Assembly: GCA_030628785.1 (NCBI GenBank) | Contig: DAOVQI010000088.1 | Location: 1 to 9,815 of the forward strand | Length of the DNA: 9,815 nucleotides | Origin: Bacteroidota bacterium | Lineage (GTDB): Bacteria; Bacteroidota; Bacteroidia; Bacteroidales; VadinHA17 | Reading direction: 5' to 3' | Part shown: positions 1 to 6,359 of the stretch, piece after piece | How positions within the stretch are numbered: position 1 is the stretch's first letter | Layout of the letters: each line of letters opens with the position of its first letter | The notes under the pieces: model-generated | Database searches by the model: none | Told to the model about the DNA's origin: nothing | What the model saw: only the letters and a program-made list of their open reading frames with translations | Program-made: the position numbers and the translations under genes

Positions 1-130
1 GTTAAATAAGCTCCGCTTTATTTCATAATTTAACAGGGCAAGCGAGGGACGGGGTGGTTGTTTAACTATAACAATCAACCACCTCCCCCTCCCTTCGGTC
101 GGGTACTCCTCCTTTCCAAGGAGGAGAATT
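1..130. repeat. Composite palindromic intergenic repeat downstream of prsW
   Basis: This non-coding stretch holds several inverted repeats in a row. GTTAAAT at 1-7 pairs with ATTTAAC at 28-34 around an inner partly paired AAATAAGC/GCTTTATTT. GGTGGTTG at 53-60 pairs with CAACCACC at 76-83. CTCCTCCTT at 106-114 pairs perfectly with AAGGAGGAG at 118-126 over a 3-nt loop. GC-rich blocks such as ACCTCCCCCTCCC stand out from the AT-rich surroundings. No coding frame is evident. The layout suggests a dispersed Bacteroidota intergenic repeat rather than a single-gene signal; that family assignment is inference. The first 16 bases recur, with a one-base indel, on the minus strand at 8113-8129. Confidence 0.6.
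106..126. terminator. Perfect 9-bp hairpin, possible prsW-side terminator
   Basis: A 9-bp perfect stem with a TCC loop lies about 70 bp beyond the prsW stop. It could end the minus-strand transcript, but no T-run follows it in that direction, so a canonical intrinsic terminator is not supported. The arms contain AAGGAGG and CCTCCTT, the Shine-Dalgarno and anti-Shine-Dalgarno words. This may be coincidence in a GC-rich repeat. Confidence 0.35.
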
Positions 131-163
131 TTGTTAGTATATTAAACATTTGGTCACACAAGT

Positions 164-191
164 AACCAGCAACCAGCAACATGTAACTCGT
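164..191 (-). repeat. Four-unit heptamer array (NNNNGTT type)
   Basis: Read on the plus strand, four consecutive 7-mers begin with AAC: AACCAGC at 164-170 and 171-177, AACATGT at 178-184 and AACTCGT at 185-191. On the transcript strand of prsW they read NNNNGTT and start 5 bp after its stop codon. Only two units are identical, but the AAC anchor is kept in register in all four. The same class of heptamer occurs beyond rarA at 9652-9770. Confidence 0.6.
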
Positions 192-196
192 ATTCT

Positions 197-889
197 TTAA
201 TGAATATCATCCCGAAAAATGGAACGGCTTGAAAGATCCTTCATCCGTCTGAATCCGGTTATCCATAAATAGATAATAAAAGGAATAAAAAGAACCATGA
301 AAATCCCCATATTAGCCATCAGACAAAAATTGTATATGCCATGTAATAAAATAGGTACTAGCAAAGCTTTTAAAAGCTGGCTGTTTCGTTCATCAGGAAA
401 GAATTTGGCCAGGCCAAAATGATATCCCATTACAATTCCAAACAGGGCATGGGCCGGAACAGCGGTGAATGCCCTTAATAAGCCAACTGAATATCCATAT
501 TCGAAGACGTATAAAACATTTTCAACCGATGCAAATCCAAGGGAAATAAAAACAGCATATGTAATCCCGTCAAATTTTTCATTAAAATTTCGATTCCACC
601 AGATAAGCAGATAAAAAGCAAGATATTTGCATAGTTCTTCAACCAGTGCTGCAAGAATAAAAGCAGTATATGAAATTTTAAAAAGACCGGAAAAATAATC
701 CTCGAACAGTTTAAAAAATTCTTCCAGCAATACGACCGGTATTGTAATTAAAGCGCCGATCAATAAAGATTTGAAAAGAATGCCGACCGGCTCTTTTTCG
801 TATTTATCACGGAAATACACGTAAAACGCAATGATCAGAACAGGAGCAAACGCGATAAAAACGAGACGAATGTTGTCAAGATTTACCAA
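197..889 (-). CDS. prsW: PrsW-family intramembrane metalloprotease
   Basis: A polytopic membrane protein of 230 aa matching the PrsW family, relatives of CPBP/Abi-type intramembrane proteases. Bacillus PrsW makes the first cut in the anti-sigma factor RsiW; the substrate here is unknown. Visible family motifs are FRDKYEKEP (26-34) after the first membrane segment, EELCK (84-88, the EExxK glutamates), FDG (106-108), GFASVEN (118-124), PAHALFG with H147, and LLHGIYNF with H183. About seven hydrophobic segments are apparent and the C-terminus is basic and cytosolic in style. The start is a TTG at 887-889; the frame is closed by a TAA 18 nt upstream and no ATG lies between. The start overlaps the end of the preceding secreted-protein gene by 7 bp, so translational coupling is likely. 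No sigma or anti-sigma gene is visible here. Confidence 0.88.
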   Translation of the reverse strand: MVNLDNIRLVFIAFAPVLIIAFYVYFRDKYEKEPVGILFKSLLIGALITIPVVLLEEFFKLFEDYFSGLFKISYTAFILAALVEELCKYLAFYLLIWWNRNFNEKFDGITYAVFISLGFASVENVLYVFEYGYSVGLLRAFTAVPAHALFGIVMGYHFGLAKFFPDERNSQLLKALLVPILLHGIYNFCLMANMGIFMVLFIPFIIYLWITGFRRMKDLSSRSIFRDDIH

Positions 890-1548
890 TGTCGATAGTA
901 GGGGTTATAGAAAGGGGACAAACCGTTTATTTTGTTTCCGAAAGGACGTAAATAATAAGGATTCTTATCATTGATTATGTTAAGATTTGCACCAAACCTG
1001 ACAGAGTTGGAAAGCTTATAATCAAAACCCAGGGAATAACTCTCATAATTCAGGTTTAGCAAATTGGAATTCATTCTGAAAAGATCAGGTGTGTTATCTA
1101 TGCTTTTTACAACGGAACTTATGATTTGTATTTTATCATTTAGTTGGTACATTCCTTTTGCATAGAGTAAATACTGTGAAAAAGTATTGTTTTTCAGGTT
1201 TCCTGTAAAAGAAGGAAGTATTGTTCCTTGTCCTGTCAGAAGATTTGTTGAAAAAACCCCGCCTACCTGAAGGTTCAATTTTTCAGATAAAGGATAACTG
1301 ATCTGTGGTGAAATGTAATTTGTAAACATGGAGCCAAATCCGCCAATATTGGAAAAAGAGGTTCCAATATCAAAATGTATTTGAAGCTGGTTATTTTGAT
1401 TTTGGTCTTTTTTCTGATACCTGGAGAAATAGCTTTCAGGGCCAGGAGCCGGAACGAAAAATGAAGATGGGTGATAATAGATTCCCTGTGATGCCCCAAC
1501 AAGGCTATCTAAAGTAAAAACAATAAACAAAAAAATAATTTTTCTCAT
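883..1548 (-). CDS. Secreted, probably outer-membrane beta-strand protein of unknown function
   Basis: 221 aa. It starts with a signal peptide (MRK, then hydrophobic IIFLFIVF, probable cleavage near residue 20 after VGAS). The mature part is rich in alternating polar and hydrophobic strands such as LNLQVGGVFSTNLL and VRFGANLNI, typical of a small outer-membrane barrel or a periplasmic beta protein. The C-terminus is strongly aromatic (PFYNPYYRHW), and a terminal aromatic residue is common in outer-membrane barrels. I do not recognise a named family. It lies 36 bp after the DUF2442 gene and its stop codon overlaps the TTG start of prsW, so it is probably cotranscribed with the protease. Being a PrsW substrate is unlikely from topology alone, since no transmembrane helix other than the signal peptide is visible. 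Confidence 0.7.
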   Translation of the reverse strand: MRKIIFLFIVFTLDSLVGASQGIYYHPSSFFVPAPGPESYFSRYQKKDQNQNNQLQIHFDIGTSFSNIGGFGSMFTNYISPQISYPLSEKLNLQVGGVFSTNLLTGQGTILPSFTGNLKNNTFSQYLLYAKGMYQLNDKIQIISSVVKSIDNTPDLFRMNSNLLNLNYESYSLGFDYKLSNSVRFGANLNIINDKNPYYLRPFGNKINGLSPFYNPYYRHW

Positions 1549-1584
1549 TTTATGAAAATATCCGAATATTGCGTATTAGTATTC

Positions 1585-1821
1585 TTAGAACAGGGCAGAT
1601 ACTGAAAGGTCTTCATCCAGATCTTCCCAGTGGATCCCAATACCGTTACCAATTAATCGCCAATTGTTTAGCTGCTCCTGGCTGCCCTTCCTAAGTCTTG
1701 GGAACCAAAGCAAAGGAACTCCCAGTTCCCTGCCATCACGTAATAGAACATACAACATATCCTTTGTAAACCAGACCTTACTGGCAAGGACAGTGATCGA
1801 TTTATCGGCTAAAGTATTCAT
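1585..1821 (-). CDS. DUF2442 domain protein
   Basis: A 78-aa soluble protein that fits the DUF2442 family over its whole length. It has the LYVLLRDGRELGVPLLWFPRL block (24-44) and the closing signature GIHWEDLDEDLSVSALF (62-78), where the family normally ends W..lDEDisv..LL. The molecular role is not established. Such proteins are usually found next to DUF4160 genes, as here, where its start overlaps the end of the DUF4160 gene by 20 bp in another frame. Small size, tight overlap and pairing resemble a toxin-antitoxin or two-component accessory module, but that is inference; neither protein shows a recognisable nuclease or DNA-binding motif by eye. Confidence 0.85.
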   Translation of the reverse strand: MNTLADKSITVLASKVWFTKDMLYVLLRDGRELGVPLLWFPRLRKGSQEQLNNWRLIGNGIGIHWEDLDEDLSVSALF

Positions 1822-2044
1822 TCCAAGTGGTTATTATCAGTTCTTCATGCTCTTTAATCATATCACTTATCTTTCTTAATTCTTTACTGTTAAATCCGTA
1901 ATCAACAGCTATGCCCAACGGATCCAACCAAAACTTTGCATAGCTGTCTGCTTTCTCTACGTGAATGTGTATAGGTTCGTTTCCTTCATTGCTGAAAAAG
2001 AAAAAGCGATATCCTTTTAAATTTAGTACTGTAGGCATCCTCAT
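1802..2044 (-). CDS. DUF4160 domain protein
   Basis: An 80-aa protein that matches DUF4160: an N-terminal MPTVLNLKGYRFFFFSNEGN block, the conserved PIHIHVEK (24-31) with two histidines, AKFWLDP (36-42), and a helical C-terminal part ending WNEYF. Family members usually begin MPT, so the real start may be the second ATG at 2036-2038 (Met3) rather than 2044, giving 78 aa. A TATTTTTG box at 2046-2053 sits directly before the ORF. If it is a -7 element, the transcript would begin at about the second ATG, a nearly leaderless mRNA. It is paired with the overlapping DUF2442 gene. Biochemical function is unknown. It lies 78 bp after rsh on the same strand. Confidence 0.85.
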   Translation of the reverse strand: MRMPTVLNLKGYRFFFFSNEGNEPIHIHVEKADSYAKFWLDPLGIAVDYGFNSKELRKISDMIKEHEELIITTWNEYFSR

Positions 2045-2045
2045 A

Positions 2046-2053
2046 CAAAAATA
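2046..2053 (-). promoter_or_regulatory. Possible -7 box before the DUF4160/DUF2442 pair
   Basis: On the minus strand this reads TATTTTTG, matching the Bacteroidota TAnnTTTG -7 consensus. No TTG or TTTG -33 box at good spacing is visible; the nearest TTTG is 37 bp upstream. Support rests on one element in AT-rich DNA, so it is weak. Confidence 0.25.
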
Positions 2054-2122
2054 ACAATTTAAATCGATTTTATTTTTTTATATATTAAAACAAATGTTGT
2101 TATGATTGGTTTCATCTATATA

Positions 2123-4318
2123 TTATTTAGCACCGGGTTCGTCATACCTGCTTGCCTTTAATACTCCTTTCACGCGCATTATTTTATGTAATAAAACATC
2201 AAGATGGGCCGTATCCATAACGAAAACTTTTATTGTTCCTTCGAATAACCCTTCGTTAGAGTTAACTGAGATGTTACGGATATTAACTCTCATTTCCCTG
2301 GATATTACGTCAGACAGACGACTCACCATACCTATATCATCGATTCCCGAGACCTTAATCGTGGTTTCAAATGATTTTGTTCCCTGGGCGGGTATCCATT
2401 TGGTGTTGATAACACGGTACCCATATTTTGATAATAACTGAGGAGCATTCGGACAATTCACCCTGTGTATTTTTATACCATCACTTATGGTTACAAATCC
2501 AAATATTTCATCACCAAAAATCGGATTGCAGCATTTTGCCAATTTATAATCGAGGTTTTTAACCTTATTTTCAATAACAAGATAATCGTCGTATTTTGGA
2601 ATTGTAGTTTGTATGCCGTTTTTTTTCTCTGTTGAAACGGGCTTTACATCCCTTTTATCGTCACGTTGACTCAGCACCTCTTTCAGAGCCGGTAAATCAA
2701 TTTTTTCGTTTGCAATGAGGGAATAAAGATCCTGAGAGGTTTTTAATTTATAGAATGTTAAAAGTTTTTTAATGTTATCATCACTAAACTGAATTTTCCA
2801 GTTTCTGAATCTTCGCTTTAAAATTTCTTTTCCTGCTTCGGCTGCCTTAAATTTTTCCTCGTTTAAGGCTTGTTTAATTTTTGTTTTGGCTTTTGATGTA
2901 ACAACAAAATTCAACCAGTCAGTCTTAGGTTTTTGGCTTTTAGCAGTGATAATCTCAACCTGGTCACCATTTTGTAGAATATGACGGATGGGAACATTTT
3001 TATTATTTACTTTTCCGCTTATACATGCAGAACCGATATCGCTATGTATATCGAAAGCAAAATCAAGAACAGTTGATCCTGCCGGTAATTGTTTAAGATC
3101 ACCTTTTGGAGTGAATACAAATATCTCATCAGAGTATAAATTCAGTTTTACATGGTCGATAAAATCAATTTGTTCAGTTTCCTGTGTTTTAAGTATTTCA
3201 CTCATCTTTGAAAGCCAATCGTCGAGGCCTTTACTCCATCCCTGTTCTTTGTATTTCCAGTGTGCAGCATACCCTTTTTCAGCAATTTCGTTCATTCTGC
3301 TGGTACGTATCTGAACCTCCACCCACCTGCCTCCAGGTCCAACAACGGTTGTATGTAATGATTCATAGCCATTTGATTTAGGGATAGCTATCCAGTCACG
3401 TAAACGCTGAGGATTAGGCTGATACAGATCAGTGACCAGGGAATAAACCTGCCAGCAATCGGCTTTTTCGCGTTCAGGTTTACTTGCAATAACTATACGG
3501 ATAGCAAATATGTCATAAACTTCCTCAAATTCGACATTTTGTTTTTTCATTTTCATCCATATGGAATGGATGGATTTTGTTCTTCCCTTTATTTCGATAT
3601 CAAATCCTTGTTTATTTAATTTTTCTTTGAGTGGAAGGGAAAATTCACGAATTAATTTATTTCTGGTTGATGTGGATTCCTTTAGTTTATTTGATATTGT
3701 ATTATAGGTGTCTTTCTCGATATATTTCATGGAGAGATCTTCCAGATCGGTCTTTATGTTGTAAAGTCCAAGCCGGTGTGCAAGCGGAGCATACAGGTAA
3801 TAAGTTTCTGAGGCAATCTGGAGTTGCTCTTTGCGCTTAAGTTTATCCAGATTTCTCAGATCGTTAAGTCGCTCAGCTAACTTTATCAGAATGACTCTTA
3901 CATCACTCGCTAAATTGAGCAACAGTTTTCTAAAATTTTCAGCCTGATAGAAAGTTTTATCCGTATCGAGTTCCGAAATTTTTGAAAGCCCTTCGAGGAT
4001 TAAAAGGACCTGGACTCCAAATCTTTTTTCAAGTTCTTCTCTGGTTGAATTTGCTACTTCGACAATATTATACAACAATGCACTTATTATTGATGTAGAG
4101 CCGAGTCCGATTTCTTCTGCAACAATACGGGCTATTGCAAGAGCATGGAAAATACAGGGCTCCCCGGAAGAAGTTTTTTTCCCGTCACAAGCATCCATGG
4201 CGTAATGAAAGGCTTCCCTGATGCTTCTCATTTCGTCCTTTTGAGCCAATGGTTCGCTTACACGAAGCAACCCACGGTACCTGTTATGTATTTCCTTATT
4301 TAATAAATCCTTATCCAT
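2123..4318 (-). CDS. Long RelA/SpoT homologue, (p)ppGpp synthetase with degenerate hydrolase domain
   Basis: 731 aa, the usual length of long RSH enzymes, which transfer pyrophosphate from ATP to GDP/GTP to make (p)ppGpp. Domains in order: HD hydrolase (about 30-200), synthetase (about 240-360), TGS (about 397-460), helical region, zinc-finger/CC domain with CC596-597, H618 and C622, and a C-terminal ACT (about 648-725). The synthetase is intact: GRTKS (245-249), YDIFAIR with D269 and R274, IPKSNGYESLHT (312-323) and EVQIRT with E334. The hydrolase keeps H58, but the HD pair is Y83-N84, the following ED is E87-V88, the later Asp is E149 and the catalytic Asn is D153, compared with Rel from Streptococcus. 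Hydrolysis is therefore predicted lost. The loop before the substrate site reads RLRD (305-308), like the RxKD of bifunctional enzymes and unlike the EFDD of gammaproteobacterial RelA. It is divergent from the YfcC gene. Confidence 0.95.
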   Translation of the reverse strand: MDKDLLNKEIHNRYRGLLRVSEPLAQKDEMRSIREAFHYAMDACDGKKTSSGEPCIFHALAIARIVAEEIGLGSTSIISALLYNIVEVANSTREELEKRFGVQVLLILEGLSKISELDTDKTFYQAENFRKLLLNLASDVRVILIKLAERLNDLRNLDKLKRKEQLQIASETYYLYAPLAHRLGLYNIKTDLEDLSMKYIEKDTYNTISNKLKESTSTRNKLIREFSLPLKEKLNKQGFDIEIKGRTKSIHSIWMKMKKQNVEFEEVYDIFAIRIVIASKPEREKADCWQVYSLVTDLYQPNPQRLRDWIAIPKSNGYESLHTTVVGPGGRWVEVQIRTSRMNEIAEKGYAAHWKYKEQGWSKGLDDWLSKMSEILKTQETEQIDFIDHVKLNLYSDEIFVFTPKGDLKQLPAGSTVLDFAFDIHSDIGSACISGKVNNKNVPIRHILQNGDQVEIITAKSQKPKTDWLNFVVTSKAKTKIKQALNEEKFKAAEAGKEILKRRFRNWKIQFSDDNIKKLLTFYKLKTSQDLYSLIANEKIDLPALKEVLSQRDDKRDVKPVSTEKKNGIQTTIPKYDDYLVIENKVKNLDYKLAKCCNPIFGDEIFGFVTISDGIKIHRVNCPNAPQLLSKYGYRVINTKWIPAQGTKSFETTIKVSGIDDIGMVSRLSDVISREMRVNIRNISVNSNEGLFEGTIKVFVMDTAHLDVLLHKIMRVKGVLKASRYDEPGAK

Positions 4319-4356
4319 TATTGTTTAACCTCAAATAACAGATCTGAAATTCGTTT

Positions 4357-4388
4357 CAAAATTATACAAATGTTTAGAATTAACCCAA
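4357..4388 (-). promoter_or_regulatory. Proximal promoter-like element of rsh
   Basis: On the minus strand, TAATTTTG (plus 4357-4364) exactly fits the Bacteroidota -7 consensus TAnnTTTG, with TTG at plus 4386-4388, 21 bp upstream, in the -33 position. Transcription would start near 4350, leaving a leader of about 30 nt before the ATG at 4318. The box lies in the first copy of the direct repeat described separately. Confidence 0.5.
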
Positions 4389-4452
4389 GTTCCTACTTAT
4401 TATTGAATATAACATCCGACATCATTAGAAAATTATATAAATGTTTACAAAT
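4358..4452. repeat. Two direct copies of a 22-bp promoter-like block
   Basis: AAAATTATACAAATGTTTA at 4358-4376 recurs as AAAATTATATAAATGTTTA at 4429-4447, and both continue with similar bases (GAA/CAA). Two differences occur across 22 bases, with copies 71 bp apart. Read on the minus strand, the second copy also carries a near-consensus box (TAATTTTC, plus 4428-4435) with TTTG 17 bp upstream (plus 4453-4456). The duplication therefore gives rsh two candidate promoters in tandem, or two sites for one regulator. Confidence 0.55.
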
Positions 4453-4494
4453 CAAACCGCAATCTTCCCGTTCACTTAATGGCGGGTTTGTAAA
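4444..4494. promoter_or_regulatory. Imperfect inverted repeat ahead of the YfcC gene
   Basis: TTTACAAA at 4444-4451 pairs with TTTGTAAA at 4487-4494, and inside this CAAACCGC (4453-4460) nearly pairs with GCGGGTTTG (4482-4490). It lies between the distal rsh promoter-like box and the YfcC start and could be an operator or an mRNA hairpin. No regulator can be named. Confidence 0.3.
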
Positions 4495-4500
4495 AAATAT

Positions 4501-4508
4501 TACTTTTG
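4501..4508 (+). promoter_or_regulatory. Candidate -7 box for the YfcC gene
   Basis: TACTTTTG matches TAnnTTTG and lies 28 bp before the ATG, giving a leader of about 23 nt. A TTTG at 4487-4490 is only 10 bp upstream, too close for a normal -33 box, so support is partial. The leader is A-rich with no Shine-Dalgarno sequence. Confidence 0.35.
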
Positions 4509-4536
4509 ATTTAGCCGAATAAAAAAAATCCACATT

Positions 4537-6144
4537 ATGCTCAAGAAAAAAATCCCTCACACATATGTGATTGTGTTTTACATAATTGTTATATCGGCTG
4601 TACTAACATGGATTATACCCGGTGGAGAATATGTTGAAAAACTGATTGAATCAGATGGTTTTGAGAAGACTGAAATGGTTTTCCAGAGGGTAGATAGCCA
4701 ACCTCAGACATGGCAGATTTTTTCAGCCATTTTTAAAGGGTTTGTCAGGCAGTCAGGCATTATCGTTTTCATCCTGATGATTGGCGGCGCCTTCTGGATT
4801 ATGAACAGCAGCAAGGCAATTGATGTGGGTATAATATCTTTCCTGAAGTTTACAAAAAGGCTGGAATCCAATCAGATTTTCCGTTTTTTCGGGATTAATA
4901 ACATTATAATTTGTCTGATAATGCTTTTGTTTAGTGTGTTTGGGGCTGTTTTCGGGATGAGTGAAGAGACCATTGCCTTTGTAATTATAATGGTACCCCT
5001 GGCTATAACAATGGGATACGATTCTATTGTTGGGGTTTCTATGTGTTTTGTAGCTGCGGCTCTTGGATTTGCCGGTGCGGTTTTAAATCCCTTCACCATT
5101 GGAATTGCACAAGGCCTGGCAGATTTGCCATTGTTTTCAGGTATTGAATACCGGATGTTTTGCTGGCTGGTTATTAATGTCGCGGGCATCGGGTTTATTT
5201 TGCGCTACGCTAAAAAAGTAAAGAAAAATCCGGAATCATCACTTGTATTTGAGGATGACAAATACTGGCGGAAAAAAGGGAATGCAAATATTGAATCGAT
5301 AGAATATCATACCCCGGTTGCTGCCTGGGTAACCTATGGTTTTATCCTGGCAGGATTGATTATTTTTTCAGTTATTTATCCTATGACAGAAATGAAAATT
5401 GGGGATCCTGGATCGGGAGCAGGTTCTTCAGCCATAATGCCTGTTATTCCTATTGCTACAGGTATGTTTGCAATATCCGGATGGTTAAGTTTGAGAAAAT
5501 CGGCTCACTTTTTTGTTTTAACTCTTCTTGGATTTACCATTTTGTTTCTTATTACAGGGGTAATGGGGTATGGCTGGTATATCATGGAGATCGCCACCCT
5601 GTTTTTTGCCATGGGTATTTTTGCCGGTATTGCAATGAATAATTCACCGAACAAGATTACTCAACTCTTCATGGAAGGTGTGAAAGATATTCTTTCTGCT
5701 GCATTAATTGTAGGTTTGGCGGGAGGGATCATTTCGGTACTTGAGGATGGAAAAATAATTGATACCATATTGTATGGATTATCACAGTCGATGAAAGATT
5801 TCGGGAAAATAGCATCGGTAAGCATTATGTACCTGATCCAGACCATCATAAATATTGTTATTCCTTCAGGGTCGGCAAAAGCTGCCCTGACAATGCCTAT
5901 AATGGCTCCTTTTTCTGATCTTATCGGAATCTCAAGACAAGCTACTGTTATGGCCTTTCAATTCGGTGACGGATTTACCAATATGATCACACCCACCTCG
6001 GGTGTTTTAATTGGTATCTTGGGTGTTGCGAAAATCCCATACGATAAGTGGGTAAGGTGGGTTACTCCTTTTATTATTATGTTAATGATTATAGGGCTTA
6101 TCCTTTTAGTGCCTACTGTGACTATGAAGCTGAGTGGGTTTTGA
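4537..6144 (+). CDS. YfcC-family membrane carrier (DcuC/ArcD-like superfamily)
   Basis: A 535-aa inner-membrane protein with roughly 12 hydrophobic segments. It fits the YfcC family, which shares a fold with C4-dicarboxylate carriers (DcuC) and short-chain fatty-acid and basic amino-acid exchangers; the substrate of this member cannot be read from sequence. Signatures are an N-terminal PHTYVIVFYIIV segment followed by WIIPGGEY (25-32), the loop GMSEET (140-145), NPFTIGIAQG (184-193), and the repeat-half counterpart IPSGSAKAALTMP (442-454), GISRQ (464-468), QFGDGFTN (475-482) and PTSG (486-489). Paired re-entrant loops of this kind usually form the substrate and ion site. It appears monocistronic, divergent from rsh and convergent with the next gene. 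A small TTTGAG/CTCAAA hairpin overlaps the stop codon. Confidence 0.9.
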   Translation: MLKKKIPHTYVIVFYIIVISAVLTWIIPGGEYVEKLIESDGFEKTEMVFQRVDSQPQTWQIFSAIFKGFVRQSGIIVFILMIGGAFWIMNSSKAIDVGIISFLKFTKRLESNQIFRFFGINNIIICLIMLLFSVFGAVFGMSEETIAFVIIMVPLAITMGYDSIVGVSMCFVAAALGFAGAVLNPFTIGIAQGLADLPLFSGIEYRMFCWLVINVAGIGFILRYAKKVKKNPESSLVFEDDKYWRKKGNANIESIEYHTPVAAWVTYGFILAGLIIFSVIYPMTEMKIGDPGSGAGSSAIMPVIPIATGMFAISGWLSLRKSAHFFVLTLLGFTILFLITGVMGYGWYIMEIATLFFAMGIFAGIAMNNSPNKITQLFMEGVKDILSAALIVGLAGGIISVLEDGKIIDTILYGLSQSMKDFGKIASVSIMYLIQTIINIVIPSGSAKAALTMPIMAPFSDLIGISRQATVMAFQFGDGFTNMITPTSGVLIGILGVAKIPYDKWVRWVTPFIIMLMIIGLILLVPTVTMKLSGF

Positions 6145-6157
6145 GGTTTTACTCAAA

Positions 6158-6170
6158 TCCGTAGTACGGA
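6158..6170. repeat. Short perfect palindrome after the YfcC gene
   Basis: TCCGTA-G-TACGGA, 6-bp arms around one base, 13 bp after the YfcC stop. The preceding hairpin TTTGAG (6140-6145)/CTCAAA (6152-6157) overlaps the stop. Neither is followed by a clear T-run, so their role is uncertain. Confidence 0.35.
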
Positions 6171-6219
6171 AGCACCATTAGAATGGAAGAGCTGTTATAG
6201 TATAATCTACCTTCAGACT

Positions 6220-6245
6220 CTGCCAGGTCCTTCGGACCCTGGCAG
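6220..6245. repeat. GC-rich hairpin in the convergent gap
   Basis: CTGCCAGGTCC pairs with GGACCCTGGCAG (one bulged base) across a TTC loop, an 11-bp stable stem. A pyrimidine-rich tract follows on the plus strand, so it may help end the YfcC transcript, but it lacks a proper T-run. Its words (CAGACTCTG, ACCTGGCAG) recur in inverted form in the next hairpin, suggesting a related repeat. Confidence 0.5.
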
Positions 6246-6257
6246 GTCTTCTCCTCA

Positions 6258-6296
6258 AACAACCCTCCAGAGTCTCCCTGACCTGGAGGTGTTGTT
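6258..6296. repeat. Second hairpin in the convergent gap
   Basis: AACAAC (6258-6263) plus CCTCCAG (6264-6270) pair with CTGGAGG (6283-6289) and GTTGTT (6291-6296), with a single bulged T at 6290: 13 bp in all and a 12-nt loop. It carries CAGAGTCT, the reverse complement of a word in the preceding hairpin. Confidence 0.5.
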
Positions 6297-6305
6297 GATA
6301 ATATT

Positions 6306-6337
6306 AAAACTAAACCCCAGCCTTGATGGCCGGGGTT
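6306..6337 (-). terminator. Intrinsic terminator of the secreted DUF6588-like gene
   Basis: On the minus strand, AACCCC-GCC pairs with GGC-GGGGTT across a 5-nt loop with one mismatch (arms 6313-6322 and 6328-6337). It is followed by TTAGTTTT. It begins 23 bp after the stop codon, the right place and orientation for factor-independent termination. Confidence 0.65.
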
Positions 6338-6359
6338 ATCATTGTATAGGTTATCTTTT

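Noticed and set aside
106..126. Functional Shine-Dalgarno sequestering hairpin or riboswitch
   Set aside because: The AAGGAGG arm is followed by no start codon at a useful distance in either direction; it is better explained as a palindromic repeat.
197..2044. PrsW with an adjacent anti-sigma/ECF sigma system
   Set aside because: None of the neighbouring proteins has sigma-region or anti-sigma zinc-finger features, and the upstream secreted protein has no transmembrane helix beyond its signal peptide.
2106..2441. 111-codon open frame on the plus strand
   Set aside because: It lies opposite the well-supported C-terminal domains of rsh, has no family features and is an antisense shadow.
2988..3314. 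108-codon open frame on the plus strand
   Set aside because: It is opposite the synthetase/TGS region of rsh, with no signal or motif that stands on its own.
4055..4085. Sequencing error as the cause of the missing HD residues in rsh
   Set aside because: The frame is intact, and four separate catalytic positions spread over 70 residues are changed by clean substitutions, which one error cannot explain.
4872..5189. 105-codon open frame on the minus strand
   Set aside because: It is antisense to conserved YfcC motifs, with a composition expected from the reverse of a membrane-protein gene.
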